Of a stretch of DNA of 64,000 bases, positions 54,156 through 62,999 are shown piece by piece (within the stretch, counting starts at the first letter, position 1; every line of letters starts with the position of its first letter). This DNA is from Henriciella sp. (GTDB taxonomy: Bacteria; Pseudomonadota; Alphaproteobacteria; Caulobacterales; Hyphomonadaceae), in NCBI RefSeq assembly GCF_029936995.1, contig NZ_JAPYRE010000001.1, positions 744,001 to 808,000 on the forward strand. The letters are read 5' to 3'. Under the pieces are notes generated by a model. That model was given only the letters and a program-made list of their open reading frames with translations, did not search any database and had not been told where the DNA came from. Both the position numbers and the translations under genes were made by a program.

Positions 54156-54851
54156 ATGGCTGTATCAATTTCTGAGAGGTCGGGGACGTTATGGCTGACG
54201 CTGTTCAGCCCCCCGGTCAACGCGATCACGCTGGATCTGGTACAGGACCTGGCCCAGATTGTTGAGGGAACGCAGGCCGAGCATCCCATCGTCCTGACGG
54301 GAAAGGGGAAATCCTTTTCCGCAGGTGTCGATACCCGTGCCTTCGAAAGCTATTCCTCCGATCAGCGGCGTGAGCTCGTGCTGGGAATTACCCGCATGGT
54401 TAAGGCGCTGGTCTGCCATCCGGCCCCTGTCATCGCGGCTGTGAATGGTCATGCGATCGGTGGTGGGCTGGTGCTGGCACTGACAGCTGACTACCGGATT
54501 TCGTGTGCAGCAGATGCGAAGTTCGGCCTGCCTGAAGCGAAAGCCGGAATTCCGTTTCCGGCCGGGGCAGCCGAAGTGATCCGTCACGAGCTACCCGGCC
54601 ACCTTCTGCGAAACCTCAGCCTGACCAGCCGTGTGACGACACAGGACGAACTCCATGCAGAGCGGGTATTCGACCATGTGTGTAAACCGGATGAGCTGCC
54701 CGTTGTGACGGCGCAGGCCCTGCGTACGTTCAAGGCTGCGCCGGCTTTCACAACGGTGAAGCAGCAGGCCAGGGGTGAGCTTCAGGCCCGCCTCAGGGCG
54801 CTCGTCAGCGCAGGTGACGACCCATTCATGTCGGCGTTTGGCGTAGCCTAG
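54156..54851 (+). CDS. Crotonase-family protein, second
   Basis: Start at 54156 (MAVSISERSGTLWLTLFSPP) gives 231 residues; the frame opens at a TTG at 54108. It is a crotonase fold with GKSFSAGVDTRAFE and VNGHAIGGGLVLALTADYRI. The first catalytic Glu of enoyl-CoA hydratase, expected in GGGxEL, is Val106 here; the second, Glu127 in GLPEAKAG, is present. It may be an isomerase, a hydrolase or a CoA-ester binding protein. Convergent with pgi, stops overlapping by 4 bp. Confidence 0.85.
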   Translation: MAVSISERSGTLWLTLFSPPVNAITLDLVQDLAQIVEGTQAEHPIVLTGKGKSFSAGVDTRAFESYSSDQRRELVLGITRMVKALVCHPAPVIAAVNGHAIGGGLVLALTADYRISCAADAKFGLPEAKAGIPFPAGAAEVIRHELPGHLLRNLSLTSRVTTQDELHAERVFDHVCKPDELPVVTAQALRTFKAAPAFTTVKQQARGELQARLRALVSAGDDPFMSAFGVA

Positions 54852-56395
54852 CGCTTGAGCGTGTCTATCAGCGCCGCCGTTACCGGATCGTCCGCCTTGT
54901 CCTTGCCTGCCAGGGCAGGTTTCAGGCGGCCAGCCATGGTCTTTCCACGCTCGACGCCCCATTGGTCGAAGCTGTTTACCCCCCACAGGACGCCTGCGAG
55001 GTAGGTGCGATGCTCGAACAGGGCAATCAGGCTGCCCAGCCGGTAGGGCGTCAGGACTGGCGCGTGGAAAAAGCTCGACGGTCGCCCGCCTGCATGAACT
55101 TTCTGTGCGGCAATCTCCAGCGGCAGTTCCGGCTCCTCGGCGCGGACCTCTTCGAGCGTGCGGCCATTGGCGAGCACTTCTGCCTGTGCCAGGGCGTGCG
55201 CAGTAAGGCCTGTCACACCTTCCGCGTCATCTGTTGCGCCCGGCGCTAGGACAAACTCCGTCGGGACGATGGCCGGGCTCTGGTGCAGCCACTGGTGATA
55301 GGAATGCTGGCCGATCGTGCCTTCCCCGCCCCAGAGCAGGGGAGCTGTCGCGGTGTCTATCGCTTCACCCCCGGGGCTGACGGACTTGCCGTTTGATTCC
55401 ATCTCCAGCTGCTGGAGGTAGGCCGGCAGGAGACGCAGGCGCCGGGAATAGGCGAGCAGGGCGCGTGACCCGAATCCCATGAAGGCGCTGTTCCAGTAGT
55501 CCAGCAGGGCCAGCCTGATGGCTGCGTTCTCAGCCATCGGGGTCTCGGCGACGTGCGTGTCCATGTCTGCGGCACCTTGCCGGAACTCGCGCATGACATC
55601 GTTTTCAAGCACAATGGAGCAGGCCACCGACCCGGCTGACCAGATCGAGAAACGCCCGCCAACGGTCTCCGGCAAATCAAGGATATGCCCGTCCGGATTG
55701 CCAAGCCAGGCCGTCGCACGTGAAGGGCTTGCGGTCACAAGGACGAAATGACTGCCCCAGCCGTCATTGACGGAGCTTTGGACCCAATCCCGCGCCCGTG
55801 CAAGATTGTAGAGTGTTTCCTCGGTCCCAAACGACTTCGATACGCCGACAATCAGGGTTGTTGCTGGATCGAGCCCTTCCAGGGCCAGGTCCAGATCGAG
55901 CGGATCCAGGTTGGCACAGTATCTCAGTTCAAGGCCGGGGCGGCGGCAGTCGTGAAAGGCGTCTGCGACAAGCCGCGGCCCGAAGTCTGACCCGCCAATG
56001 CCGATGTGAACGATGGCAGTGAAAGGGCGGCCTTCAGCAGTTACCATCTGTCCGCCGGCGATCCGTGAAGCAAGGGATTCCGCTGTCTGGACAGAGCTGC
56101 AGACTTTCTGGGCGGCTTCACTTTTGGGCGCTCCTGCGCGCAAGGCCCAGTGAAGGGCAGCACGGTCTTCAGAAGTGTTGACGATGTCGCCATCGAACAG
56201 CCTTGTGACGGCCCCTTTCAGATTCTTTTCTGCAGCGGTCTCCGCAAGGGCGGCTTCCGCATCCACGTCGAGATAATGTCGCGTCAGATCAATTGACCAG
56301 CCGGGCGCGGAAACTGTGGCCATGCCGGCCCGTGCTTCAATAAGCTTTCTGAAGGAGCTGGATTTCAGTCGGTCGGCATGATGCTTGAGAGACAT
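54848..56395 (-). CDS. pgi: Glucose-6-phosphate isomerase
   Basis: Interconverts glucose-6-phosphate and fructose-6-phosphate. The 515-residue protein has the substrate and catalytic blocks: IGIGGSDFGPRLVADA, VGVSKSFGTEET, signature 1 GGRFSIWSAGS, MESNGKSV with the catalytic Glu, GTIGQHSYHQWLHQ with the catalytic His, and signature 2 FEHRTYLAGVLWGVNSFDQWGVERGK (shown in part) with the terminal Lys. Transcribed away from pgl, 19 bp downstream of it, so pgl-pgi form one operon linking the Entner-Doudoroff and pentose phosphate routes. Confidence 0.95.
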   Translation of the reverse strand: MSLKHHADRLKSSSFRKLIEARAGMATVSAPGWSIDLTRHYLDVDAEAALAETAAEKNLKGAVTRLFDGDIVNTSEDRAALHWALRAGAPKSEAAQKVCSSVQTAESLASRIAGGQMVTAEGRPFTAIVHIGIGGSDFGPRLVADAFHDCRRPGLELRYCANLDPLDLDLALEGLDPATTLIVGVSKSFGTEETLYNLARARDWVQSSVNDGWGSHFVLVTASPSRATAWLGNPDGHILDLPETVGGRFSIWSAGSVACSIVLENDVMREFRQGAADMDTHVAETPMAENAAIRLALLDYWNSAFMGFGSRALLAYSRRLRLLPAYLQQLEMESNGKSVSPGGEAIDTATAPLLWGGEGTIGQHSYHQWLHQSPAIVPTEFVLAPGATDDAEGVTGLTAHALAQAEVLANGRTLEEVRAEEPELPLEIAAQKVHAGGRPSSFFHAPVLTPYRLGSLIALFEHRTYLAGVLWGVNSFDQWGVERGKTMAGRLKPALAGKDKADDPVTAALIDTLKR

Positions 56396-56414
56396 GGTTA
56401 ACGGATCGCCTTTT

Positions 56415-57119
56415 TCAGGATCTATAGAAAACGGTCAGTGCTTTTCCGGCGGCCTTGCGCATGGTTGACACCGGGTGGGCAGGATTGCGTGCCTCGAAGA
56501 CGGATTTCTTCCGGTCGCCAGACATCAGCAGCAGGATGCTGCGCGCCCGTGCCACGGCGGGATAGGTCAGTGTCATGCGTTCGGTAATCTCGCCAGTAAC
56601 CTTTGTCTTCGGCGCATTAATGGCTGCGACGGAAAGAAGGTTGCCGGGGTCTGTTGCCGCGCCCAGGCCTTTGGCATTGGCAAACCAGGAGAGGGTGTGG
56701 CCATCCTGCCCCATGCCGAGGATGAGGACATCTATAGCACTGGCTGGTCCGCCATAGGCCTTGTCGAGATCGGCAGCCGCCTCAGCTGCGCTTTCCCGGT
56801 CTGTCTTCATCGATAGGAAGTTTGCCTTTGCGGCCTTGTTCTGCAGCAGCGTATTCCGGACAAGAGCCGCATTCGAGGCGTCATGCGTCTCCTCGACCCA
56901 GCGTTCATCGGCCAGTCCAACCGTGATGTTCTCCCAGTCGAGATTGAGCTTTGACAGGCTCTCATAGATAGGTCCGGGCGTGGAGCCGCCCGAACAGAAA
57001 AGAGTTGCCTTGCCGCGGCGTGACAGGGCGTCTGCCAGCCGGGCTTCGATCCAGTCTGCGGCTTCGGTTTCGAAGGTCTCTTTCGTGCCGAAGGCATGGA
57101 ATTCTGTTGCGCTAGCCAT
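56415..57119 (-). CDS. pgl: 6-phosphogluconolactonase
   Basis: Hydrolyses 6-phosphogluconolactone after glucose-6-phosphate dehydrogenase. The ATG at 57119 gives MASATEFHAFGTKET and 234 residues; the frame opens at a TTG at 57155. Motifs of the DevB/SOL group are present: LFCSGGSTPGPIYESLS, GLADERWV, LGMGQDGHTLSWF (family GMGxDGHTASLFP) and RMTLTYPA. Upstream of pgi in the same direction. zwf and edd are not in the window. Confidence 0.92.
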   Translation of the reverse strand: MASATEFHAFGTKETFETEAADWIEARLADALSRRGKATLFCSGGSTPGPIYESLSKLNLDWENITVGLADERWVEETHDASNAALVRNTLLQNKAAKANFLSMKTDRESAAEAAADLDKAYGGPASAIDVLILGMGQDGHTLSWFANAKGLGAATDPGNLLSVAAINAPKTKVTGEITERMTLTYPAVARARSILLLMSGDRKKSVFEARNPAHPVSTMRKAAGKALTVFYRS

Positions 57120-57194
57120 GAATTTGCAGGGACACGCGGGGCCGCTTCCTGTCAAGAGCGTGCTGTTCGTCTGCGCGTCAATTGCTATGAACGC

Positions 57195-57223
57195 TTGAAA
57201 GCACGCGCGCGCGTGTGTATGTC
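57195..57223 (+). promoter_or_regulatory. Sigma70-like promoter of tuf2
   Basis: TTGAAA (57195-57200), 17-bp spacer, TATGTC (57218-57223), in the 194-bp gap between divergent pgl and tuf2. The spacer is an alternating GC/GT run. It gives tuf2 its own promoter, with a leader of about 85 nt. Confidence 0.6.
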
Positions 57224-57313
57224 GCCCGCTTCAACGGGAATCAAAGGCCCGCTGTATGAAGGAAATCTCGAACCGTCCGGCGGGCCGGACAAGAAACACA
57301 CAGGAGGTCAAGG

Positions 57314-58504
57314 ATGGCCAAGGCAAAGTTTGAGCGTAGCAAGCCTCACGTAAACATTGGAACGGTTGGCCATGTTGACCATGGCAAGACGACGCTGACA
57401 GCGGCGATTACGCTGTGCCTGCACGAGGGCTGGGGCGGTGAGTCGAAGTCCTATGAGGACATCGACAACGCGCCGGAAGAGAAGGCCCGCGGCATCACCA
57501 TCAACACGGCACACGTCGAGTACGAGACGGACAACCGTCACTATGCGCACGTCGACTGCCCCGGCCACGCTGACTATGTGAAGAACATGATCACGGGTGC
57601 TGCGCAGATGGACGGTGCGATCCTGGTCGTGAACGCCGCAGACGGCCCGATGCCGCAGACGCGCGAGCACATCCTGCTGGCCCGCCAGGTTGGCGTTCCG
57701 GCGCTTGTCGTGTTCCTGAACAAGGTCGACCAGGTCGACGATCCGGAGCTTCTGGAGCTGGTCGAGATGGAAGTTCGCGAGCTTCTGTCCTCCTACGATT
57801 TCCCGGGCGACGACATTCCGATCGTTGCAGGCTCTGCGCTTGCGGCTGTTGAAGGCCGTGACGACGAGATCGGCAAGGACAAGATCATGGAGCTGATGGC
57901 GGCCGTGGACGAGTACATCCCGACCCCTGAGCGTCCGCTGGACAAGCCGTTCCTGATGCCGGTTGAGGACGTGTTCTCGATCTCCGGTCGCGGTACGGTT
58001 GTGACCGGCCGTGTCGAGACGGGCGTCATCAAGGTTGGCGAGGAAGTCGAGATTGTCGGCATCCGCGACACGAAGAAGACGACGGTTACGGGCGTTGAGA
58101 TGTTCCGCAAGCTACTCGACCAGGGCCAGGCCGGCGACAATATCGGCGCGCTGATCCGTGGTGTTGAGCGTGACGGCGTCGAGCGTGGCCAGGTGCTGTG
58201 CAAGCCGGGTTCGATCACGCCGCACACGAGCTTCGAGGCCGAGGCCTACATCCTGACGAAGGAAGAGGGTGGCCGTCACACGCCGTTCTTCACCAACTAT
58301 CGTCCGCAGTTCTACTTCCGCACGACCGACGTGACGGGCATCGTGACGCTTCCGGCGGACAAGGAAATGGTCCTGCCGGGTGACAATGTGAAGATGGATG
58401 TCGAGCTGATCGCGCCGATCGCGATGGACCAGGGCCTGCGCTTTGCCATCCGTGAAGGCGGCCGCACCGTCGGTGCCGGCGTCGTCTCGAACGTGAAATC
58501 GTAA
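57314..58504 (+). CDS. tuf: Translation elongation factor Tu (copy 2)
   Basis: The 396-residue EF-Tu is identical to copy 1 at 4822-6012, and I found no base difference between the two coding regions. It has its own ribosome binding site (AGGAGG) and promoter, and the same terminator. In most proteobacteria the second tuf is followed by tRNA-Trp and secE-nusG; here a sulfotransferase gene follows, with tRNA-Trp 0.9 kb away and secE-nusG upstream. Confidence 0.98.
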   Translation: MAKAKFERSKPHVNIGTVGHVDHGKTTLTAAITLCLHEGWGGESKSYEDIDNAPEEKARGITINTAHVEYETDNRHYAHVDCPGHADYVKNMITGAAQMDGAILVVNAADGPMPQTREHILLARQVGVPALVVFLNKVDQVDDPELLELVEMEVRELLSSYDFPGDDIPIVAGSALAAVEGRDDEIGKDKIMELMAAVDEYIPTPERPLDKPFLMPVEDVFSISGRGTVVTGRVETGVIKVGEEVEIVGIRDTKKTTVTGVEMFRKLLDQGQAGDNIGALIRGVERDGVERGQVLCKPGSITPHTSFEAEAYILTKEEGGRHTPFFTNYRPQFYFRTTDVTGIVTLPADKEMVLPGDNVKMDVELIAPIAMDQGLRFAIREGGRTVGAGVVSNVKS

Positions 58505-58537
58505 GACACACAGCCAGCCGCACAGGCTGACAGTATC

Positions 58538-58569
58538 AAGGGTCGCCCCCAACAGGGCGGCCCTTTTTT
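58538..58569 (+). terminator. Rho-independent terminator of tuf2
   Basis: AAGGGTCGCCC pairs with GGGCGGCCCTT; the single difference from copy 1 changes a C-G into a U-G pair, so the 11-bp stem is kept in RNA. A T6 run follows. Confidence 0.9.
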
Positions 58570-58606
58570 GTTGAAGGCTTCTTCCGCTTCTGCTGTGAAC
58601 GTATAC

Positions 58607-59356
58607 ATGCCCAAACGCATAGATTTCATGATTGCTGGCGTACAGAAGGGGGGGACCACCTCTCTGGACGCCTATCTGCGCCAGCACCCGGACATCGCCA
58701 TGGCAAAGAAGAAGGAAGTCCACTTCTTTGACAAGCGCCCGAAAACCCCAATACGCGCGCTCGATTACGCGTTGTATCACCGCCAGTTTGACTGGTCTGC
58801 GCAGACCGGGGGCGCGAAACTCGGGGAGGCAACCCCCATCCTCACATGGTGGACCGGTGCGATGGAGCGGCTCTGGCGCTACAACCCGGAGATCAGGGTC
58901 ATCATGCTGTTGCGTGACCCGGTCGAGCGGGCCTGGTCGCATTTCCGCATGGACAAGCGCCTGCAGCGCGAAGGGGCGGATTTCTCCGATGTGATCCGTA
59001 ACGAGCGTGCGCGAGCCCGCCGGACGCTGCCCTTGCAGGACCGTGAACGCTCGCAGCTTGCCCGTGGCTACTATGCGCCACAGGTACGTAACCTGATGCG
59101 CCTTTTCCCGGACGAGCAGCTTCTTTTTCTAAGGAGCGAGGATCTCTCTACTGAAGCGCAGCCTGTACTTGAGCGGGTAACGGACTTTCTCGGTGTTGAC
59201 CGCTTCGACTTTGTGCCGGAGCCCCGTCATAACAGCGCGACTGATAGCGCAGAAATGCGTGCGGAAGACCGTGCCTTTCTTGAAGACGCCTTTCGCCTGG
59301 ATGCCGGGGATACCCGGCGCCTGCTTGGCTGGGAGAAAGGCAGCTGGAGTGTCTGA
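58607..59356 (+). CDS. PAPS-dependent sulfotransferase family protein
   Basis: Transfers a sulphuryl group from PAPS to an alcohol or amine, often on a lipid or saccharide. The ATG at 58607 gives 249 residues; the frame runs back into the tuf2 terminator. The 5'-phosphosulphate loop is GVQKGGTTSL (11-20) and the 3'-phosphate motif is LRDPVERAWSHF (about 102-113, with Ser111). No ribosome binding site is evident and the tuf2 terminator lies 37 bp upstream, so expression is likely low or from an unseen promoter. Acceptor unknown. Confidence 0.88.
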   Translation: MPKRIDFMIAGVQKGGTTSLDAYLRQHPDIAMAKKKEVHFFDKRPKTPIRALDYALYHRQFDWSAQTGGAKLGEATPILTWWTGAMERLWRYNPEIRVIMLLRDPVERAWSHFRMDKRLQREGADFSDVIRNERARARRTLPLQDRERSQLARGYYAPQVRNLMRLFPDEQLLFLRSEDLSTEAQPVLERVTDFLGVDRFDFVPEPRHNSATDSAEMRAEDRAFLEDAFRLDAGDTRRLLGWEKGSWSV

Positions 59357-59432
59357 GCCTGCTGGCTGCAGCATGGTTCACGCGGCCTGTTGCGCTTTCA
59401 CCCACAATCAGGCATTACGGCGCTTCGCCTGA

Positions 59433-59508
59433 GCGGGTATAGCTCAGCTGGTAGAGCAGCGGTCTCCAAAACCGCAGGTCGTGGGTTCGAGTCCTACTGC
59501 CCGTGCCA
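59433..59508 (+). tRNA. tRNA-Trp (anticodon CCA)
   Basis: A 76-nt tRNA with encoded CCA (59506-59508). The anticodon stem GCGGT/ACCGC encloses CTCCAAA with anticodon CCA at 59466-59468; the D arm GCTC-AGCTGGTA-GAGC and T loop TTCGAGT are standard. The acceptor pair GCGGGTA/TGCCCGT has G-U at positions 1 and 6. Usually next to secE; here between a sulfotransferase and the copper cluster. Confidence 0.96.
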
Positions 59509-59587
59509 GGCGAATTCTCAGAAATATAACGCTGCTACAGTCAGGCATGCATTGCAGGCGTGCACAGATGAGCTATTTTTGTCGTAC

Positions 59588-60055
59588 ATGGTGAGTGTGT
59601 TTCGTTTTCTGGCCTTGAGTCTTCTGTCAGTGCTGATCGGCACGGGGCTGATCGGCTGTGCTGTCTTTTCAGCAGGGGCACAGGAAGGCCAGCAGGGACA
59701 GCAAGCGGCTCACGAGCGCGCGATGTCGACGGCCTCATCCGGACATCAGCATCATTCAGTTCATTCGACAGCTGACACAGCGCCCATGTCCGCAAGCGAT
59801 GAGCATGGGCCGGCACATGGGGGACATGACAGCCATTGCGACGGGTGCGGTCAGAGCGTGCTCAATCGTATTTCTGTTGCCCCGGATCAGGCCATAAGTA
59901 CCGGATCCGTGCCACAGCCCGTTTTCATTGTGCCGGCTACCCTGCAGCTTGAGACACGACAGCCCCAGGTTCGGGTTCACAAATGGCCGCCGGATCATAG
60001 TGCGCCCGCAATTCCGCGCACACTTACGCACCAGAAAATCAGTCTTCTCATCTGA
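59588..60055 (+). CDS. His-rich secreted protein at the head of the copper cluster (CopL-like)
   Basis: The ATG at 59588 gives 155 residues with a signal peptide (FRFLALSLLSVLIGTGLIGC...). LIGC is an acceptable lipobox (Cys24) and AGAQ an alternative signal peptidase I site. The mature part is rich in His (HQHHSVH, EHGPAHGGHDSHCDGCG) with a Cys pair CDGC, suited to copper binding. Its place before copA-copB recalls copL, the Cys/His-rich regulator gene of Xanthomonas copLAB; homology is not established. Confidence 0.7.
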   Translation: MVSVFRFLALSLLSVLIGTGLIGCAVFSAGAQEGQQGQQAAHERAMSTASSGHQHHSVHSTADTAPMSASDEHGPAHGGHDSHCDGCGQSVLNRISVAPDQAISTGSVPQPVFIVPATLQLETRQPQVRVHKWPPDHSAPAIPRTLTHQKISLLI

Positions 60056-60136
60056 TCTGACCGCCCTGGGCAGGCCGCCGGAAGGGCGCGTCTGTTTATT
60101 TTGCGTTCAAGATCAAGATGAAAGACGAGTTTCAAG

Positions 60137-62038
60137 ATGTTCAACAGACGACATTTCCTGGGGGCAGCCCTGGGTGGGGGGACGGTGCTCGGTGCCTCCG
60201 GCCTGCTGCCGGCCTGGGCACGCACAGCAACAGATGGAAATCTCGGCCTGCCAACCCTTACTGGCACGAATTTCGACCTCGATATCGGCGAGTTCCCGGT
60301 CCGGATAGACGGGCGTACGGCCATGGCTGTCGGTGTTAATGGCACACTGCCTGCGCCCCTCATCCGTTTCCGTGAAGGCGATGAGATCACGCTCAATGTC
60401 AAAAACAGGCTGAAGAGTGAGACCAGCATTCACTGGCACGGCCTCCTTGTGCCCTTCTACATGGATGGCGTGCCCGGTGTCTCGTTCCCTGGCATTCCCG
60501 CGGGTGAAACCTTCCAGTACAAGTTCGCCGTGCCACAATCAGGCACTTACTGGTATCACTCGCATTCAGGGCTACAGGAACAGCTAGGCCATTACGGGCC
60601 GATGATTATCGACCCGGCAGGGGCAGATCCGGTCAGCTATGACCGCGAGTATGTTCTTGTCCTGTCGGACTGGAGCTTCGAGCATCCTCACCGGATTTTC
60701 GACAAGCTTAAAAAGTCCGCCGAGACCTACAGTTTCAATAATCGCACGCTAGGCGACTTCGCTGAAGACGCCGCGCAGCAGGGCCTTGGTGACGCGCTTG
60801 GCGATCGTGCCATGTGGGGCAATATGCGAATGAGCCCGCGTGATATCGCAGACGTGACCGGCGCGACCTATACCTATCTCATCAATGGTCATTCGACGGC
60901 TGATAACTGGAACGCCGTTTTCCGGCCCGGCGAACGCGTGCGCCTGCGCATCATCAATGCCTCGGCCATGTCGATCTTCAATTTCCGGATTCCCGGCCTG
61001 CCCATGAGCGTTGTTGCCTCAGACGGGCTGAATGTTCGCCCGGTCGAGACAGACGAATTCCAGATCGGTGTGGCGGAGACCTATGACGTGGTCGTGCGGC
61101 CAGAGGCAGCACGTGCATTCGCGCTGGTTGCGGAATCGATCGACCGGTCGGGGCAGGCTGTCGCCACACTCGGGCCGCGTCCGGGCATGCGGGCTGAAGC
61201 CCCGGTGATGCGCGCTGTGCCAACACTCACCATGAAGGATATGGGCATGGCGCATGGCGAGCATGGCATGAGTGATATGGATCGCTCTGACAGTACAATG
61301 TCCGGCATGGATCATTCCGGTCACGACATGTCCGGAATGGACCATTCAGGTCACAAGATGAACGGTATGGCTCATGAGGGACATTCAATGAGCCGAAAAC
61401 CGGACCCCATGTCCGGCGATGGTGCGATGATGGCCCACAATCACAAGACGGGTCCAGGGGTCGCCAATACTGCCATGATGCCTGTCAGCCGGCTGGATGA
61501 ACCGGGCACAGGGCTTGAGGACGTGGGTCACCGTGTCCTTACCTATGCCGACCTCCGCGCGCTGGAACCCAACAGGGATACCCGTCCGCCAGAGCGCGAA
61601 CTCCAGATTCACCTGACTTCGAACATGCACCGCTACATGTGGTCGTTCAACGGTGTGAAGTTCTCCGAGGTAACGGAATCAATCCGCCTTAACGAGGGCG
61701 AGCGTGTGCGCTTCAACCTCGTCAACGACACGATGATGCCGCATCCGATCCACCTGCACGGCATGTTCTTCGAAGTGGAGAACGGGGGAGGCGAGCACCG
61801 CCCGCGCAAGCATACCGTGATCGTCAAACCGGGCGAGAAAGTCGCCTTCGATGTCTCGTCGGAACATGTCGGCGACTGGGCCTTCCACTGCCACCTTCTC
61901 TATCACATGCACGCCGGGATGATGAATGTCGTGTCGGTGATACCCGGAGAGGCCGGCCCGCACGCGAAACCTCACCACGAACCACCGGAAAATGACCATG
62001 ACATGGGTCATAATCAAACGCATGAGGGCCACCATTGA
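60137..62038 (+). CDS. copA: Copper resistance multicopper oxidase CopA/PcoA
   Basis: Periplasmic Cu(I) oxidase. The 633-residue precursor has a Tat signal (FNRRHFLGAALGGG, RR at 4-5) ending near AWA. The four copper-ligand motifs are HWHG (99-102), WYHSH (139-143), HPIHLHG (536-542) and HCHLLYHMHAGMM (584-596), which includes the type 1 Cys585. Between them a Met/His-rich region, about residues 365-440, repeats MDHSGHDMSGMDHSGHKM-type units typical of CopA copper binding, and the C-terminus is His-rich. Its last codons overlap the copB start. Confidence 0.95.
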   Translation: MFNRRHFLGAALGGGTVLGASGLLPAWARTATDGNLGLPTLTGTNFDLDIGEFPVRIDGRTAMAVGVNGTLPAPLIRFREGDEITLNVKNRLKSETSIHWHGLLVPFYMDGVPGVSFPGIPAGETFQYKFAVPQSGTYWYHSHSGLQEQLGHYGPMIIDPAGADPVSYDREYVLVLSDWSFEHPHRIFDKLKKSAETYSFNNRTLGDFAEDAAQQGLGDALGDRAMWGNMRMSPRDIADVTGATYTYLINGHSTADNWNAVFRPGERVRLRIINASAMSIFNFRIPGLPMSVVASDGLNVRPVETDEFQIGVAETYDVVVRPEAARAFALVAESIDRSGQAVATLGPRPGMRAEAPVMRAVPTLTMKDMGMAHGEHGMSDMDRSDSTMSGMDHSGHDMSGMDHSGHKMNGMAHEGHSMSRKPDPMSGDGAMMAHNHKTGPGVANTAMMPVSRLDEPGTGLEDVGHRVLTYADLRALEPNRDTRPPERELQIHLTSNMHRYMWSFNGVKFSEVTESIRLNEGERVRFNLVNDTMMPHPIHLHGMFFEVENGGGEHRPRKHTVIVKPGEKVAFDVSSEHVGDWAFHCHLLYHMHAGMMNVVSVIPGEAGPHAKPHHEPPENDHDMGHNQTHEGHH

Positions 62039-62838
62039 GACATTTCATGACGTTGAAACTGGCCGCACTGACCATGATCGGTCTTTCGGCCCAGCCTGTC
62101 GCGTTTGCCCAGAAGACAGAGGCAGACCCCTGGTCCCAGGCCGATGAGGTCTGGGGCGCGGAACAGATGAAGCCGGCCCGCCAGCAGGTGCTGCGACATC
62201 ACGGCGACACAACGGCCACTTATTTTCAGGCCGAGCGCTTCGAGCTTCAGTCTTTCGACGATGAGGAAGTCCTGCTCCTCGATGGAAATGCCTGGACTGG
62301 TGGCGATATCAACAAACTCTGGTTCAAGACAGAACTCGAGTATTTACCGGAAGAAGGTGAATTCGAGGAAGCAGAGCTTCAGGCGCTCTGGTCTCGGGCG
62401 ATTTCGCCGTACTGGGACTTCCAAGCAGGTGTGCGCCAGGATTTCGAGCCGGAAAGTCGAACTCATATAGTTGCGGGATTTCAGGGGCTTGCACCGTATC
62501 TCTTTGAAACAGATGCAGCCGCTTTTCTCTCTACTGAGGGTGATCTGACCGCGCGGGTCGAGGCCGAATACGAGCTTCTGCTAACCCAACGGTTGATCCT
62601 CCAGCCGCGGATCGAGGCCGGGTTCTCGGCGCAGGACATCCCGGAGCTGGAAACCGGCGCGGGCCTGACAGGAATCGATGCGGGTTTGCGCCTGCGTTAC
62701 GAGATCAGGCGTACCTTTGCGCCCTATATCGGCATCGAGTGGCAGGAAAGTTTCAGCGATACGGCTGAGATGATCGAGGCACGCGGTGGTGAAACCGGCA
62801 AGGCGGCCGTGATTTTCGGAGTCCGGGCCTGGTACTGA
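62035..62838 (+). CDS. copB: Copper resistance outer membrane protein CopB/PcoB
   Basis: A 267-residue precursor with a signal peptide ending near AFA before QKTEAD. The mature part matches the CopB barrel domain: WGAEQMKPARQQVLRHHGD, NKLWFKTELEYLP, ELQALWSRAISPYWDFQAGVRQD and GIEWQESFSDTAEM. Unlike many CopB it lacks a long N-terminal Met/His-rich region. The TTG at 62035 overlaps the copA stop (TTGA) with GAGGG upstream; an ATG at 62047 is the alternative start. Confidence 0.92.
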   Translation: MRHFMTLKLAALTMIGLSAQPVAFAQKTEADPWSQADEVWGAEQMKPARQQVLRHHGDTTATYFQAERFELQSFDDEEVLLLDGNAWTGGDINKLWFKTELEYLPEEGEFEEAELQALWSRAISPYWDFQAGVRQDFEPESRTHIVAGFQGLAPYLFETDAAAFLSTEGDLTARVEAEYELLLTQRLILQPRIEAGFSAQDIPELETGAGLTGIDAGLRLRYEIRRTFAPYIGIEWQESFSDTAEMIEARGGETGKAAVIFGVRAWY

Positions 62839-62999
62839 TGTGGATGGCGCAGGTTATTTGGACCTGCGCCATTTTCGGACCGCTCTCATACCGCTGGTGT
62901 ACCGTCACGAGACCATGATTCTGGCCTTCACAAATGCGGCTCGGGGGCTCATGTTGTTTCCTGTATCCAGATAAAATTCTTCAAGGAGAGGCGCCCCGC

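Larger units (their letters stand above)
57313..58576 (+). repeat. tuf repeat, copy 2 (1264 bp)
   Basis: Direct-repeat partner of 4821-6084. Single mismatch at 58543 (T for C), inside the terminator stem. The flanks are unrelated: upstream AGGAGGTCAAG here against GGAGAGGCCC in copy 1, downstream a sulfotransferase gene here against the S10 promoter region. Confidence 0.95.
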
